The notes under the pieces: generated by a model
Told to the model about the DNA's origin: nothing
What the model saw: only the letters and a program-made list of their open reading frames with translations
Database searches by the model: none
Assembly (NCBI GenBank): GCA_934168275.1
Contig: CAKPNA010000004.1
Location: 1 to 64,000 of the forward strand
DNA length: 64,000 nt
Direction: 5' to 3'
From: an uncultured Bacilli bacterium
Lineage (GTDB): Bacteria > Bacillota_I > Bacilli_A > RF39 > UBA660
Translations under genes and position numbers: made by a program
Shown: positions 8,260 through 17,268 of the stretch, one piece after another
Numbering within the stretch: position 1 is the stretch's first letter
How the letters are laid out: every line of letters starts with the position of its first letter

Positions 8260-8478
8260 CTACTTTTTATTATAAGTAATACGCCCATGTTTTAAATCAT
8301 AAGGTGATAATTCTACGACAACTGTATCACCTGGTAGAATACGTATATTATTTACGCGCATTTTACCAGAAACATGAGCCTCTACAATGTGTCCGCCTTC
8401 TAATTCAACTCTAAATATTCCACCCTTTAAAAGTTCTATAACTTTACCTTGAGTTTCAATAATGTCGTTCTTACCCAA
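8260..8478 (-). CDS. infA: Translation initiation factor IF-1
   Basis: S1/OB-fold initiation factor. Starting at the TTG at 8478 gives MGKNDIIETQGKVIELL and 72 residues, the exact family length. AGGAG stands 9 nt before this TTG. The ATG three codons earlier follows the Shine-Dalgarno with no spacing at all, so it is unlikely to be used. The core G-x-V-x-V-x-L-S-P-Y-D-L-x-x-G-R-I is present. The start overlaps the end of map by 8 nt. Confidence 0.95.
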   Translation of the reverse strand: MGKNDIIETQGKVIELLKGGIFRVELEGGHIVEAHVSGKMRVNNIRILPGDTVVVELSPYDLKHGRITYNKK

Positions 8479-9229
8479 AATTATCATCTCCTGTCAAAAT
8501 CTCATAACCATCTTTCTTAACCAAGACAGTATGTTCAAAATGCGCCGATGGTTTATCATCTTGTGTAATAATTGTCCAATCATCATCAAGTAAATAAACA
8601 TCAGCTGTTCCTAAATTTAACATTGGTTCAATAGCAATTACCATACCAGCTTTAAGTAGTGGGCCAGTACCCTTCTTTCCATAATTTGGAACATCGGGAT
8701 CTTCATGTAATTCACTACCAATACCATGTCCTGTTAATTCTTTTACAACACCAAGTTTATATTTCTTAGCATAATTCTCAACAGCATTAGAGATATCACC
8801 AATTCTAGCTCCTTCTCTAACTTGTTTTAAACCTTCATATAAAGATTCTTCAGTATGCTTAAGCAAATATTTCTTTTCTTCACTTATATCTCCTACTGCA
8901 TAACTCCATGCTGAATCTCCATGATATCCTTTATAACAAGCACATATATCAAGTGTTACAATATCACCATTTCTAAGTTTTCTCTTAGAAGGAATACCAT
9001 GAACAACTTCCTCATTTACTGAAATACATATACTAGCAGGATATCCTTCATATCCTAAACAAGAAGGATATGCATCTTTGCTTATTATAAAATCATGTGC
9101 TAACTTATCAAGTTCCTTAGTAGTAATACCAGGTTTAATAAATGGCTTTAAATATTGATGTGTCTGATAAACAATATTACCAGCTATTCTCATTAAAGAA
9201 ATTTCATAATCACTTTTAATACTAATCAT
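8471..9229 (-). CDS. map: Methionine aminopeptidase, type I
   Basis: Removes the initiator Met. A 252-residue pita-bread enzyme with the five metal ligands in order: Asp in VTLDICA, Asp in YHGDSAW, His in TGHGIG, Glu in AIEPML and Glu in HFEHTVL. The substrate-pocket His is in EEVVHGIP. The start overlaps adk by 8 nt. The adk-map-infA order is the Firmicutes spc arrangement. Confidence 0.97.
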   Translation of the reverse strand: MISIKSDYEISLMRIAGNIVYQTHQYLKPFIKPGITTKELDKLAHDFIISKDAYPSCLGYEGYPASICISVNEEVVHGIPSKRKLRNGDIVTLDICACYKGYHGDSAWSYAVGDISEEKKYLLKHTEESLYEGLKQVREGARIGDISNAVENYAKKYKLGVVKELTGHGIGSELHEDPDVPNYGKKGTGPLLKAGMVIAIEPMLNLGTADVYLLDDDWTIITQDDKPSAHFEHTVLVKKDGYEILTGDDNFG

Positions 9230-9884
9230 TATTAATTATCTCCTTAATTTCTTCAAAAATATCTAATGCACTCTTTCCCTCAGTAACTAAGACTTTTCTA
9301 AGTACACCCTTATTTTCATAATAATCAATAAGCTCTTTTGTTGTATTCATATAAACATCAAATCTTTTTTCAAAAGACTCTTTGTTATCGTCACCTCTTA
9401 CTGATAATTTATTACCACAACGATCACATATATTATCAACTTTTGGTCTTAAACTAGAAACATTTAAATTATATGAACTACCACAATTAGAACACATAAG
9501 TCTACTTAATGCTCTCTTTGTAGCAAGCTCTTTAGAAATATCTAAAAATATTACTAAACCTAAATCTTTATTAAGTTCATTTAATAATTTTTCATAAAAG
9601 ATAGCTTGTTCCATACTTCTTGGATAACCATCAAGAATATAACCATTATTACAATCATCTTCCATAAGTCTATCTTTTAGAATTCTGAATGTAATATTGT
9701 TATCAACAAGTTGTCCACTAGCAAGAACTTCTCTTAATTTAATACCAATCTCACTATCGCCATCAGCAACATCACGAAGAAGTGAACCAACAGATATATG
9801 AGGAATATTATACTCATCACTAATCAATTTAGATTGTGTTCCCTTTCCAGCTGATGGAGGAGAAATAAATATAATATTCTTCAT
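9222..9884 (-). CDS. adk: Adenylate kinase, zinc-type, altered P-loop
   Basis: ATP + AMP to 2 ADP, 220 residues. The LID carries four cysteines (CSNC and CDRC, about residues 130-155), the structural zinc site of Gram-positive Adk. The NMP motif GYPRSMEQA and LID/core arginines are present. The P-loop reads SPPSAGKGTQ (about 8-17) where the family usually has GPPGAGKGTQ. The two glycines replaced by Ser include the first Walker A glycine, while GKGT is kept. AAAGGTGG precedes the ATG. The gene overlaps secY by one base (TAATG). Confidence 0.95.
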   Translation of the reverse strand: MKNIIFISPPSAGKGTQSKLISDEYNIPHISVGSLLRDVADGDSEIGIKLREVLASGQLVDNNITFRILKDRLMEDDCNNGYILDGYPRSMEQAIFYEKLLNELNKDLGLVIFLDISKELATKRALSRLMCSNCGSSYNLNVSSLRPKVDNICDRCGNKLSVRGDDNKESFEKRFDVYMNTTKELIDYYENKGVLRKVLVTEGKSALDIFEEIKEIINND

Positions 9885-11158
9885 TAATATCTACCACCTT
9901 TACTGTAGCTTCTATTTACTAAGCTACTTTCAAGTTGTTTCCAAGTTTCTAATGCTACACCAACAACAATTAGAATACTAGTACCACCAATACTAACATT
10001 ACTTGGTAATGATGTTGGAATAAAACTACCAAATACTATTGGAAGCCCTGCTATTAAAACAATAAATAAAGCTCCAACTAAAGTAATTCTACCTAATACT
10101 GTACTAATATAATCTTTTGTTTCCTTACCAGGTCTAACTCCTGGAATATACCCTCCTTGTCTATTCAAGTTTTTAGATAATTCCTCAGGGTTAACTGTTA
10201 AGAATGTATAGAAGAAACTAAATAACATTATAATAATTACATATGCACAAAATCCAACTGGTGTAGTATAGTTTACATACTTAGTAACAAATTCTACAAA
10301 AGCACTATTTTTATCCATAAGCCCAGCTATAAATGTTGGAATACTAAATATAACTGAAGCAAAGATAACTGGCATAACACTAGCAGAATTTAACTTAAAC
10401 GGAATATAATTCTGTTTAGCACCATAAGCACTACTTGATTGATTAGCATATTGAATAGGTATTCTTCTTTCCGAACATTCAATAAAAACAATACCAACAA
10501 TAATCAATATATAAGCAATTATAAATAAGGCAAATGACGCAATACCAATAGCCATAGAAGAAGTATTATCAAGAACAAGTGCCTTGAAAGTACTACTAAA
10601 CATATTTGGTATTGTAGATATAATACCTGCCATTATTAATAATGATACTCCATTACCAATACCTTTCTGAGTAATTTGATCACCAAGCCATAATAAGAAT
10701 GCTGTACCACCAGTTAATATAGTTGCAATTTTAATATATGTAAATGCTGTAACATTACTTCCTTTAACAAAAGCAAATGCCATTGCAAATCCTTGCAAAA
10801 AAGCAATAATCAAACCTAAATATCTATTAATTTGATTAATCTTTTGCCTTCCAGCTGCACCAGATTCCTTTAATTCAGTAAAGTATGGAACTATATCCAT
10901 TTGTAAAACACTAGTTATAATAGATGCTGAAATATAAGGCATAACACCTAAAGCAAATATAGAGAATTGCTTTAAAGCACCACCTGCAATAGCATCATAT
11001 AAATCCCATATTCCTAAATCAGATATAGCACCTTCTGTACCAGGAACCGGTATTGTTGTCCCAACAACAAATACGAATAAAGCCATAAGAGTAAAACCAA
11101 CTCTTTTTCTTATATCCTTGTTCTTAGGGCTAAATAACAGCTTTAGTGTCTTAAACAT
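9884..11158 (-). CDS. secY: SecY translocase channel
   Basis: Central pore of the Sec machinery, 424 residues with ten predicted membrane helices. Signature segments are the early plug region, QITQKGIGNGVSLLI, the RRIPIQYA cytoplasmic loop, and GGYIPGVRPGKETKDYI before the last helices. It sits in the spc operon between rplO and adk, coupled to adk by a one-base overlap. It exports the SipW-type and lipoprotein substrates seen elsewhere in the window. Confidence 0.97.
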   Translation of the reverse strand: MFKTLKLLFSPKNKDIRKRVGFTLMALFVFVVGTTIPVPGTEGAISDLGIWDLYDAIAGGALKQFSIFALGVMPYISASIITSVLQMDIVPYFTELKESGAAGRQKINQINRYLGLIIAFLQGFAMAFAFVKGSNVTAFTYIKIATILTGGTAFLLWLGDQITQKGIGNGVSLLIMAGIISTIPNMFSSTFKALVLDNTSSMAIGIASFALFIIAYILIIVGIVFIECSERRIPIQYANQSSSAYGAKQNYIPFKLNSASVMPVIFASVIFSIPTFIAGLMDKNSAFVEFVTKYVNYTTPVGFCAYVIIIMLFSFFYTFLTVNPEELSKNLNRQGGYIPGVRPGKETKDYISTVLGRITLVGALFIVLIAGLPIVFGSFIPTSLPSNVSIGGTSILIVVGVALETWKQLESSLVNRSYSKGGRY

Positions 11159-11602
11159 CTAGATCACCTCAGCTTTTCCACCATTTTTTTCTATCTTAGC
11201 TTTAGCAGTTTCAGAAAAAGCATTTGCTTTAACAACTAATTTCTTAGTTAATTCTCCACTACCTAAAACTTTAACACCATCTAATTCTTTTTTAACAAGT
11301 CCAGTATCTAATAATAATTCTACTGTAACTTCTGTACCATCTTCAAAACCTTCTAAATCACTAACATTAATTGTAGCATAGTTAGTTCTGAAGTTGTAAT
11401 TGTTGAATCCTCTTTTTGATAATCTTCTAAATAATGGAAGTTGACCACCTTCAAAACCTAGTCTAACTCCACCACCAGTTCTAGCATTTTGACCTTTATG
11501 ACCTTTACCACTAGTCTTACCAAGACCACTACCAGCACCACGGCCTACTCTTTTTCTAGTTTGAACAGAACCTTCATTAGGTTGTAATTCATGTAATTTC
11601 AT
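11159..11602 (-). CDS. rplO: Ribosomal protein uL15
   Basis: 147 residues. The glycine- and basic-rich N-terminal arm (KRVGRGAGSGLGKTSGKGHK) and FEGGQLPLFRRLSKRGF are diagnostic. Its ATG overlaps the rpsE stop by one base. In most Bacilli rpmD (uL30) lies between rpsE and rplO; here there is no room for it. Confidence 0.97.
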   Translation of the reverse strand: MKLHELQPNEGSVQTRKRVGRGAGSGLGKTSGKGHKGQNARTGGGVRLGFEGGQLPLFRRLSKRGFNNYNFRTNYATINVSDLEGFEDGTEVTVELLLDTGLVKKELDGVKVLGSGELTKKLVVKANAFSETAKAKIEKNGGKAEVI

Positions 11603-12186
11603 TATCCTCTAATCTCCTCTACTGTTTTACCTCTAAGAGTAGCAATATGTTCTGGTGATTTTTGATTCTTTAATGCATTTAAAGTTGCTCTAGCCATATT
11701 AATCTTAGTACTTGAACCAAGACTCTTAGATAAAACATCTTTAACACCTGCAAGTTCAAGTACATCTCTAACTGGTCCACCAGCCTTAACTCCAGTACCT
11801 TCTTTAGCAGGTTTTAACATAACTCTTACTGCTCCCTCTTTCTCAATTATTTCATGAGATATAGTACGATTATCAATTAATTCAACATTTATTAAATTTT
11901 TAGAAGCTGCTTGTGTAGCTTTCTTAACAGCATCTGGCATTTCTTTAGCTTTACCAATACCAATGCCAACTTTTCCTTTTCTATTTCCTACTACTACTGT
12001 AGCTGAGAAACGAAATTGACGTCCACCTGAAACAACTTTAGTTACACGATTAATAGCTATAACTTTATCTTCAAGATCACTTTTTGGTTTTTCAACTCTT
12101 CTAGGTCTTTTCTTGTTATCTTTGTTATGTCTATCAAACTTTTTACCTTCAGGTTGTTTATTAACTTCTTTAGTCTTTTCGTCCAT
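11602..12186 (-). CDS. rpsE: Ribosomal protein uS5
   Basis: 194 residues. An N-terminal extension of about 35 charged residues precedes the conserved start VIAINRVTKVVSGGRQFRF. The S5 core includes GKVGIGIGKAKEMPDAV and a C-terminal region with GSSTKINMARATLNAL. AAGGAGG precedes the ATG. It is followed directly, by a one-base overlap, by rplO. Confidence 0.97.
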   Translation of the reverse strand: MDEKTKEVNKQPEGKKFDRHNKDNKKRPRRVEKPKSDLEDKVIAINRVTKVVSGGRQFRFSATVVVGNRKGKVGIGIGKAKEMPDAVKKATQAASKNLINVELIDNRTISHEIIEKEGAVRVMLKPAKEGTGVKAGGPVRDVLELAGVKDVLSKSLGSSTKINMARATLNALKNQKSPEHIATLRGKTVEEIRG

Positions 12187-12201
12187 TAGTTATCCTCCTT
12201 A

Positions 12202-12564
12202 TTAGAATTCTAATCCATTTTGACGTGCAGCATCAGCTAAAGCTTGAACACGTCCATGATATAGGTATCCACCTCTATCAAATACAACACTAGTAATCTT
12301 AGCATCTTTAGCTCTTTTAGCGATTACTTCACCGATTTTTGCAGCGGCCTCTTTATTTCCACCATTAGAAATTTTTAAATCTTTTTCTAAAGTAGATGCA
12401 CTTACTAAAGTAACACCATTAACATCATCGATAATTTGTGCTGTAATATTAGCGTTTGATCTAAAAACACAAAGTCTAGGTTTTTCAGGAGTACCTGATA
12501 ATTTTTCTCTAATTCTTTCATGTCTTTGAACACGCATTTCATTTCTTGAAACTTTCTTAATCAT
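12202..12564 (-). CDS. rplR: Ribosomal protein uL18
   Basis: 5S rRNA-binding protein, 120 residues. It shows RPRL-type KPRLCVFRSN near residue 30 and the C-terminal motif VVFDRGGYLYHGRVQALADAARQ (continuous family signature). It lies between rplF and rpsE with AAAGGAG before the ATG. Confidence 0.97.
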   Translation of the reverse strand: MIKKVSRNEMRVQRHERIREKLSGTPEKPRLCVFRSNANITAQIIDDVNGVTLVSASTLEKDLKISNGGNKEAAAKIGEVIAKRAKDAKITSVVFDRGGYLYHGRVQALADAARQNGLEF

Positions 12565-12584
12565 AAGCCCTTCTCCTTTACTTA

Positions 12585-13124
12585 TTATTTAGATGCTTTC
12601 TTTCCTTCTTTACGTCTAACAACTTCACCTTTATAACGAATACCTTTTCCTTTATAAGGTTCAGGTTGTCTAATACTACGAATTTCAGCAGCAAATTGAC
12701 CAACTGCACATTTATCAACACCAGATACTTCTATCTCAGTATTAGAAATAGCTTTAACAGTTAATCCTTCAGGAATTTCTGTTTTTACAGGATGAGAATA
12801 ACCAGCATTAGTAGTTAAAATATTACCACTAACAGCAAATTTATAACCAACACCAATAATCTCTAATCCTTTTGTATAACCTTCACTAACACCTTTAATC
12901 ATATTATTTAAATTAGCATTAGTAGTACCATGCATTTGGTTTGCTATTTTATTATCTTTTAATTTTAATACTGTAAGAGTATTTCCCTCAACTTTAACAT
13001 CAACATCATTACTAAGTGTTAAACTAAGTTCACCCTTAGGTCCTTTTACAGTTACATTTTTACCATTAACATCAACACTAACATTTTCTGGAATAGTTAA
13101 AACTCTGTTACCTATACGACTCAT
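12585..13124 (-). CDS. rplF: Ribosomal protein uL6
   Basis: 179 residues, the family length, when started at the ATG at 13124 (MSRIGNRVLTIP). A longer frame to 13142 would start inside rpsH and encode the Shine-Dalgarno (GGTGAG). The signature EPYKGKGIRYKGEVVRRKEGK is at the C-terminus. It lies between rpsH and rplR. Confidence 0.97.
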   Translation of the reverse strand: MSRIGNRVLTIPENVSVDVNGKNVTVKGPKGELSLTLSNDVDVKVEGNTLTVLKLKDNKIANQMHGTTNANLNNMIKGVSEGYTKGLEIIGVGYKFAVSGNILTTNAGYSHPVKTEIPEGLTVKAISNTEIEVSGVDKCAVGQFAAEIRSIRQPEPYKGKGIRYKGEVVRRKEGKKASK

Positions 13125-13135
13125 TATCTCACCTA

Positions 13136-13516
13136 TTACCAAACATAAGCAATAACTTCTCCACCAACGTTATTTTTACGAGCTTCTTTATCAGTCATAA
13201 CGCCTTTTGGAGTAGAAATAATAGCAATACCTAAACCATTAAGAACTCTTGGTAATTTTTCAGCACTTGCATATACTCTAAGTCCCGGTTTAGAAATTCT
13301 CTTAAGACCAGTTATTACTCTTTCTTTATTTTGACCATATTTTAATGTTAATGTTAATATATTATCTTTTACACTAAATTCTTCAATAAAACCTTCATCT
13401 TTTAAAATTGTTGCAATTTCAACTTTCATTTTAGAAACAGGCATTTCAACAATTTTATCACGATTTTGGTTCTTATTACGAATTCTTGTAAGCATATCTG
13501 CGATTGGATCTGTCAT
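13136..13516 (-). CDS. rpsH: Ribosomal protein uS8
   Basis: Central-domain 30S assembly protein, 126 residues. It begins MTDPIADMLTRIRNKNQ and ends with the family tail GVMTDKEARKNNVGGEVIAYVW. GGAGGG precedes the ATG. A 64-bp AT-rich gap separates it from rpsN, longer than the other gaps in the superoperon. Confidence 0.97.
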   Translation of the reverse strand: MTDPIADMLTRIRNKNQNRDKIVEMPVSKMKVEIATILKDEGFIEEFSVKDNILTLTLKYGQNKERVITGLKRISKPGLRVYASAEKLPRVLNGLGIAIISTPKGVMTDKEARKNNVGGEVIAYVW

Positions 13517-13580
13517 ATAAATCCCTCCTTCTTTATTTACTAAGTATAAAATACTATATAATTTATCAAATTAATAAATT

Positions 13581-13766
13581 CTACCAACTTGATTTTTTTA
13601 CGCCAGGTATTTGTCCCTTATAAGCTAATTCTCTAAAGCAAATACGACAAACACCAAATTTTCTAAGTACACCATGAGGTCTACCACATATTTGACATCT
13701 TGTATATTCTCTAACCTTATATTTAGGTTTTCTTTGTGATTTTACAATCATTGATTTCTTTGCCAT
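13581..13766 (-). CDS. rpsN: Ribosomal protein uS14, zinc-binding short form
   Basis: 61 residues, type Z. The paired CxxC motifs CQICGRPHGVLRKFGVCRIC bind zinc. It ends with the conserved LAYKGQIPGVKKSSW. AAGGAGGG precedes the ATG. It is located between rplE and rpsH. Confidence 0.98.
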   Translation of the reverse strand: MAKKSMIVKSQRKPKYKVREYTRCQICGRPHGVLRKFGVCRICFRELAYKGQIPGVKKSSW

Positions 13767-13777
13767 AGTTTCCCTCC

Positions 13778-14317
13778 TTATTTCCTAAAAGGAACTCCAA
13801 GTTCTTTTAATAAATCATAAGCTTCTTCGTTAGTCTTAGCAGTAGTAACAATTACGATATCCATACCACGAACTTTTTCAACTTCATCAAAATTAATTTC
13901 TGGGAAGATAATTTGTTCTTTAATACCGATAGTATAATTTCCTCTACCATCAAAACTCTTAGGAGATAAACCTCTAAAATCTCTTACACGAGGTAAACTA
14001 ATAGAGATTAATTTATCTAAGAATTCATACATTCTTTCTCCTCTTAAAGTAACTTTACAACCAATCTTATGTCCTTCTCTTACTTTAAATGAAGCAATAG
14101 ACTTTTTAGCTTTAGTTACTTCTGGTTTAAGACCTGTAATCTTTTCAAGATCGCTTACTGCATACTCTAACATTTTAGAATTACTAACAGCATCTCCTAC
14201 ACCCATATTTACTACAATTTTATCAATTTTTGGAACTAACATAATAGTTTTATAATTATGTTTTTCAATTAAACTTGGAACGACTTCATTTCTATATTTT
14301 TCTTCTAGGCGGTTCAT
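13778..14317 (-). CDS. rplE: Ribosomal protein uL5
   Basis: 5S rRNA-associated protein of the central protuberance, 179 residues. It has VPKIDKIVVNMGVGDA, VREGHKIGCKVTLRGERMYEF, and RDFRGLSPKSFDGRGNY with GIKEQIIFPEI. AAGGAGGG precedes the ATG. It lies between rplX and rpsN. Confidence 0.97.
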   Translation of the reverse strand: MNRLEEKYRNEVVPSLIEKHNYKTIMLVPKIDKIVVNMGVGDAVSNSKMLEYAVSDLEKITGLKPEVTKAKKSIASFKVREGHKIGCKVTLRGERMYEFLDKLISISLPRVRDFRGLSPKSFDGRGNYTIGIKEQIIFPEINFDEVEKVRGMDIVIVTTAKTNEEAYDLLKELGVPFRK

Positions 14318-14340
14318 TAATAATCCACCCTCCTTCCGAA

Positions 14341-14646
14341 TTAGTCAATCTTTTCATTTGATTTTTTTGATATTCTAATTTTTTTACCATCTTTATCGAA
14401 CTCAAATTTTATTCTAGATGGTTTCTTTGTTTTAGGATCAATTAACATAACATTAGATATATGAATTGGTGCTTCAACTTCTCTTATTTCACCATTTCCA
14501 CCGTTGTATTTAGGTTTTAAATGTTTCTTTCTAACATTAATACCTTCAACAACAACTTTATCACCTAATACTGAGATAATTTTTCCTTCTTTGCCTTTAT
14601 TAGCACCGGCAATTACCATTACTTTATCACCAGTTTTTAGTTTCAT
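14341..14646 (-). CDS. rplX: Ribosomal protein uL24
   Basis: KOW-domain assembly initiator, 101 residues. The KOW motif KTGDKVMVIAGANKGKEGKI is at residues 4-23, and the family-typical GINVRKKHLKPKY follows. It is located between rplN and rplE with AAGGAGG before the start. Confidence 0.97.
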   Translation of the reverse strand: MKLKTGDKVMVIAGANKGKEGKIISVLGDKVVVEGINVRKKHLKPKYNGGNGEIREVEAPIHISNVMLIDPKTKKPSRIKFEFDKDGKKIRISKKSNEKID

Positions 14647-14667
14647 ACGTATATCCTCCTTACAGGG

Positions 14668-15036
14668 TTATAGCACTTCTTTAGCCAAACTTACAATCTT
14701 TGTAAAGTCTTTATCTCTAAGTTCACGTGCTACCGGACCCAAAACACGAGTACCGACAGGACTCTTATCATCTTTAATAATAACACATGCGTTATCATCA
14801 AATTTAATATAACTTCCGTCTTCTCTTCTTACTCCAAACTTACTCCTAACAATTACGGCCTTAACAACCTTCCCTTTTTTAATATTACCATTAGGAGTAG
14901 CCTTTTTAACTGTACCAACAACGATATCACCGATGTTGCCAGTTTTAACTTTGCTTCCACCAAGAACTCTAATTACTAATAATTCACGAGCTCCACAATT
15001 ATCCGCTACTTTTAAGCGAGTTTCTTGTTGTATCAT
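14668..15036 (-). CDS. rplN: Ribosomal protein uL14
   Basis: 122 residues, all family landmarks: MIQQETRLKVADNCGAREL at the start, GSYIKFDDNACVII, and GTRVLGPVARELRDKDFTKI near the end. AAGGAGG precedes the ATG. It lies between rpsQ and rplX. Confidence 0.98.
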   Translation of the reverse strand: MIQQETRLKVADNCGARELLVIRVLGGSKVKTGNIGDIVVGTVKKATPNGNIKKGKVVKAVIVRSKFGVRREDGSYIKFDDNACVIIKDDKSPVGTRVLGPVARELRDKDFTKIVSLAKEVL

Positions 15037-15055
15037 TTATTTTTCCTCCTTCCAA

Positions 15056-15325
15056 CTAAAGGATTATAGCCTTTTCAATAACTTCGGCTAGTGCATATCT
15101 TTTAGTTTTAGATAATGGTCTAGTTGCAACTAGACGAACTTTATCGCCAACCTTGGCAATATTTTCTTCGTCATGAGCAGCATATTTCTTAGAGTATTTT
15201 ACTCTCTTACCATATAATGGGTCTTTCTTTTGTGTTTCAACTTTAACAATTATTGTCTTATCAGCCTTATCACTTACAACAATACCCACTAACTCACGTT
15301 TCTTATTTTCTTTCATAAGAGCCAT
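15056..15325 (-). CDS. rpsQ: Ribosomal protein uS17
   Basis: OB-fold 30S protein, 89 residues: REMVG-type REL-VGIVVSDKADKTIIV and the RPLSKTKRYALAEVIEKA tail. GGAGG lies only 3 nt from the chosen ATG; Met4 is an alternative 9 nt further on. It lies between rpmC and rplN. Confidence 0.96.
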   Translation of the reverse strand: MALMKENKKRELVGIVVSDKADKTIIVKVETQKKDPLYGKRVKYSKKYAAHDEENIAKVGDKVRLVATRPLSKTKRYALAEVIEKAIIL

Positions 15326-15335
15326 TCTCCTCCTC

Positions 15336-15530
15336 TTAATCTTCCATTTCTCTTTCTTTAAGAATAGTTTTAAATCTAGCTACAGTTTTTCTTAACTCTC
15401 TAATTCTCAATGGATTTTCTAATGTACCAGTTGCTTGTTTCATTCTTAAATTAAATAGTTCTTCCTTACTTTCAGCTATTTTTTTATTAATTTCATCAGT
15501 GGATAACTTTCTAATTTCATTAGTTTTCAT
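15336..15530 (-). CDS. rpmC: Ribosomal protein uL29
   Basis: Exit-tunnel protein, 64 residues from the ATG at 15530 (MKTNEIRKLSTDEIN), the usual family length. The frame extends to a GTG at 15542, but that codon lies within the Shine-Dalgarno region. EELFNLRMKQATGTLENP and RELRKTVARFKTIL are diagnostic. It overlaps the end of rplP by 11 nt. Confidence 0.97.
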   Translation of the reverse strand: MKTNEIRKLSTDEINKKIAESKEELFNLRMKQATGTLENPLRIRELRKTVARFKTILKEREMED

Positions 15531-15948
15531 TATTTTCACCACTTTCTTTCATAACAAATTTTGTTTTAATTGGTAATTTATGAGATGCAAGTCTTAAAGC
15601 TTCTCTAGCTGTAGCTTCATCAACATCACCAATTTCAAACATAATTTTTCCTTCTTTAACAACTGCAACCCAAACTTCTGGATTACCTTTACCTTTACCT
15701 TGTCTTGTTTCCAAAGGTTTCTTAGTAAGTGATAAATTAGGGAATATATTAATCCATACTCTACCACCACGTTTCATATATCTTGTCATTGCAATACGAG
15801 CAGCTTCGATTTGTTGAGCAGTAACCCAAGCACCTTCTTTAGCCATTAAGCCATACTCACCAAAATGAAGTTCAGTATTACCTTTTGCTTTTCCATCATA
15901 TCTGATACGGAAAGTTTTTCTATGTTTAGTTCTTTTTGGCATCAACAT
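15520..15948 (-). CDS. rplP: Ribosomal protein uL16
   Basis: 142 residues. It begins MLMPKRTKHRKTFR and carries EARIAMTRYMKRGGRVWIN and KGNPEVWVAVVKEGKIMFE. The two overlapping ends (with rpsC and rpmC) keep the block tight. GGGAGG lies 8 nt before the first ATG. Confidence 0.98.
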   Translation of the reverse strand: MLMPKRTKHRKTFRIRYDGKAKGNTELHFGEYGLMAKEGAWVTAQQIEAARIAMTRYMKRGGRVWINIFPNLSLTKKPLETRQGKGKGNPEVWVAVVKEGKIMFEIGDVDEATAREALRLASHKLPIKTKFVMKESGENNEN

Positions 15949-16591
15949 GAGAATTACCTCCCTTTTCTAAAATTTCGCCTTTGTAAATCCATACTTTAAC
16001 ACCAATCTTACCATAAGTAGTATCAGCTTCACTAGTAGCATAATCAATATCAGCTCTTAAAGTATGTAATGGAATAGTTCCTTCAGAATATCCTTCACCA
16101 CGAGCTATATCAGCACCGCCTAAACGTCCAGATACTAAAGTTTTAATTCCCTTAGCGCCAGCTTTCATTGTATTTCTAATTGCTTTCTTTTGAGCAACTC
16201 TAAATGATACACGATTTTCAATGTTATGGGCAATATTATCAGCAACAAGTTGAGCAACCATATCAGGATTCTTAACTTCAACAACTGAAATTTGAACATT
16301 TTCAGAAACTAGTTTAGAAAGTTCTTTCTTTGCTTTTTCTATTTCTGTACCATTCTGACCGATAATTAATCCTGGACGAGATGTATTAATAAATACTTCT
16401 GTTCTCTTAGCATTTCTTTCAATAACAACACTAGAAATACCAGCAGGTTTAAATTTCTTAAAAACATATTTACGAATTTTAACATCGTTATTTAAATTCT
16501 TAGAGAAATCTTTTTTATCAGCATACCATTTTGATGTCCAGTCCTTATTAATTCCTATTCTAAGTCCCACTGGACTAACTTTTTGTCCCAT
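15926..16591 (-). CDS. rpsC: Ribosomal protein uS3
   Basis: 221 residues from the ATG at 16591 (MGQKVSPVGLRIG). AAAGGAGG is 8 nt upstream and an in-frame TTG two codons earlier is rejected. The KH domain contains RPGLIIGQNGTEIEK. The C-terminal domain has GRLGGADIARGEGYSEGTIPLHTLR (characteristic). The end overlaps rplP by 23 nt. Confidence 0.97.
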   Translation of the reverse strand: MGQKVSPVGLRIGINKDWTSKWYADKKDFSKNLNNDVKIRKYVFKKFKPAGISSVVIERNAKRTEVFINTSRPGLIIGQNGTEIEKAKKELSKLVSENVQISVVEVKNPDMVAQLVADNIAHNIENRVSFRVAQKKAIRNTMKAGAKGIKTLVSGRLGGADIARGEGYSEGTIPLHTLRADIDYATSEADTTYGKIGVKVWIYKGEILEKGGNSHVDAKKN

Positions 16592-16605
16592 TAACAACTC
16601 CTCCT

Positions 16606-16956
16606 TTACTTATTATTTCTTTCACTTACAATTACTGTAATATGACTTGTTTTATGATCTTTTCTACCAACATGTCCTCTTGAATCCATCTTAGCTCTTT
16701 TCATAACTATACCTTCATCAACATAACATGTAGATACATATAAATTGTTTTCATCTAATTTTAAGTTATTAACTGCATTGCTAGTAGCAGACTTTAATAC
16801 CTTTTCAATAACTCTAGCGGCCTTTTGAGGTTGATTAGCAAGGATAGCCATTGCTTCATCAACATCTTTGCCTCTGATTAAATCAATTACTAATCTAGTT
16901 TTTCTAGGAGCTATTCTAATAGTTTTTGCTACTGCTTTAGCTTGTTTATTTTCCAT
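16606..16956 (-). CDS. rplV: Ribosomal protein uL22
   Basis: Exit-tunnel protein with a long beta-hairpin, 116 residues. It shows RIAPRKTRLVIDLIRGKDV near the start and the conserved DEGIVMKRAKMDSRGHVGR... SHITVIV hairpin region. GAGGAGG precedes the ATG. It lies between rpsS and rpsC. Confidence 0.97.
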   Translation of the reverse strand: MENKQAKAVAKTIRIAPRKTRLVIDLIRGKDVDEAMAILANQPQKAARVIEKVLKSATSNAVNNLKLDENNLYVSTCYVDEGIVMKRAKMDSRGHVGRKDHKTSHITVIVSERNNK

Positions 16957-16977
16957 TATAGTCCTCCTCTAAGAAAA

Positions 16978-17247
16978 TTATTTCTTCTTATCTGCGCCGT
17001 GTCCACCAAATTTACGAGTTAGAGAAAATTCACCTAATTTATGACCTACCATATCTTCAGTTACATAAACAGGAATAAATTCTTTACCATTATGTACCGC
17101 AAAAGTGTGACCAATAAAATCAGGATAAATTGTTGAACGACGAGACCAAGTTTTAATAACTTCTTTTTTACCTGTTTCATTAAGCTTCTGTACCTTCTTT
17201 AGTAATCTATCAAATACATAAGGCCCTTTTTTTAAACTTCTTGCCAT
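16978..17247 (-). CDS. rpsS: Ribosomal protein uS19
   Basis: 30S head protein, 89 residues: MARSLKKGPYVFDRLLKK, WSRRSTIYPDFIGHTFAVHNGKE region, and HKLGEFSLTRKFGGHGADKKK ending. It lies between rplB and rplV. Confidence 0.98.
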   Translation of the reverse strand: MARSLKKGPYVFDRLLKKVQKLNETGKKEVIKTWSRRSTIYPDFIGHTFAVHNGKEFIPVYVTEDMVGHKLGEFSLTRKFGGHGADKKK

Positions 17248-17268
17248 TATTTAATCATCCTTTCTTTT

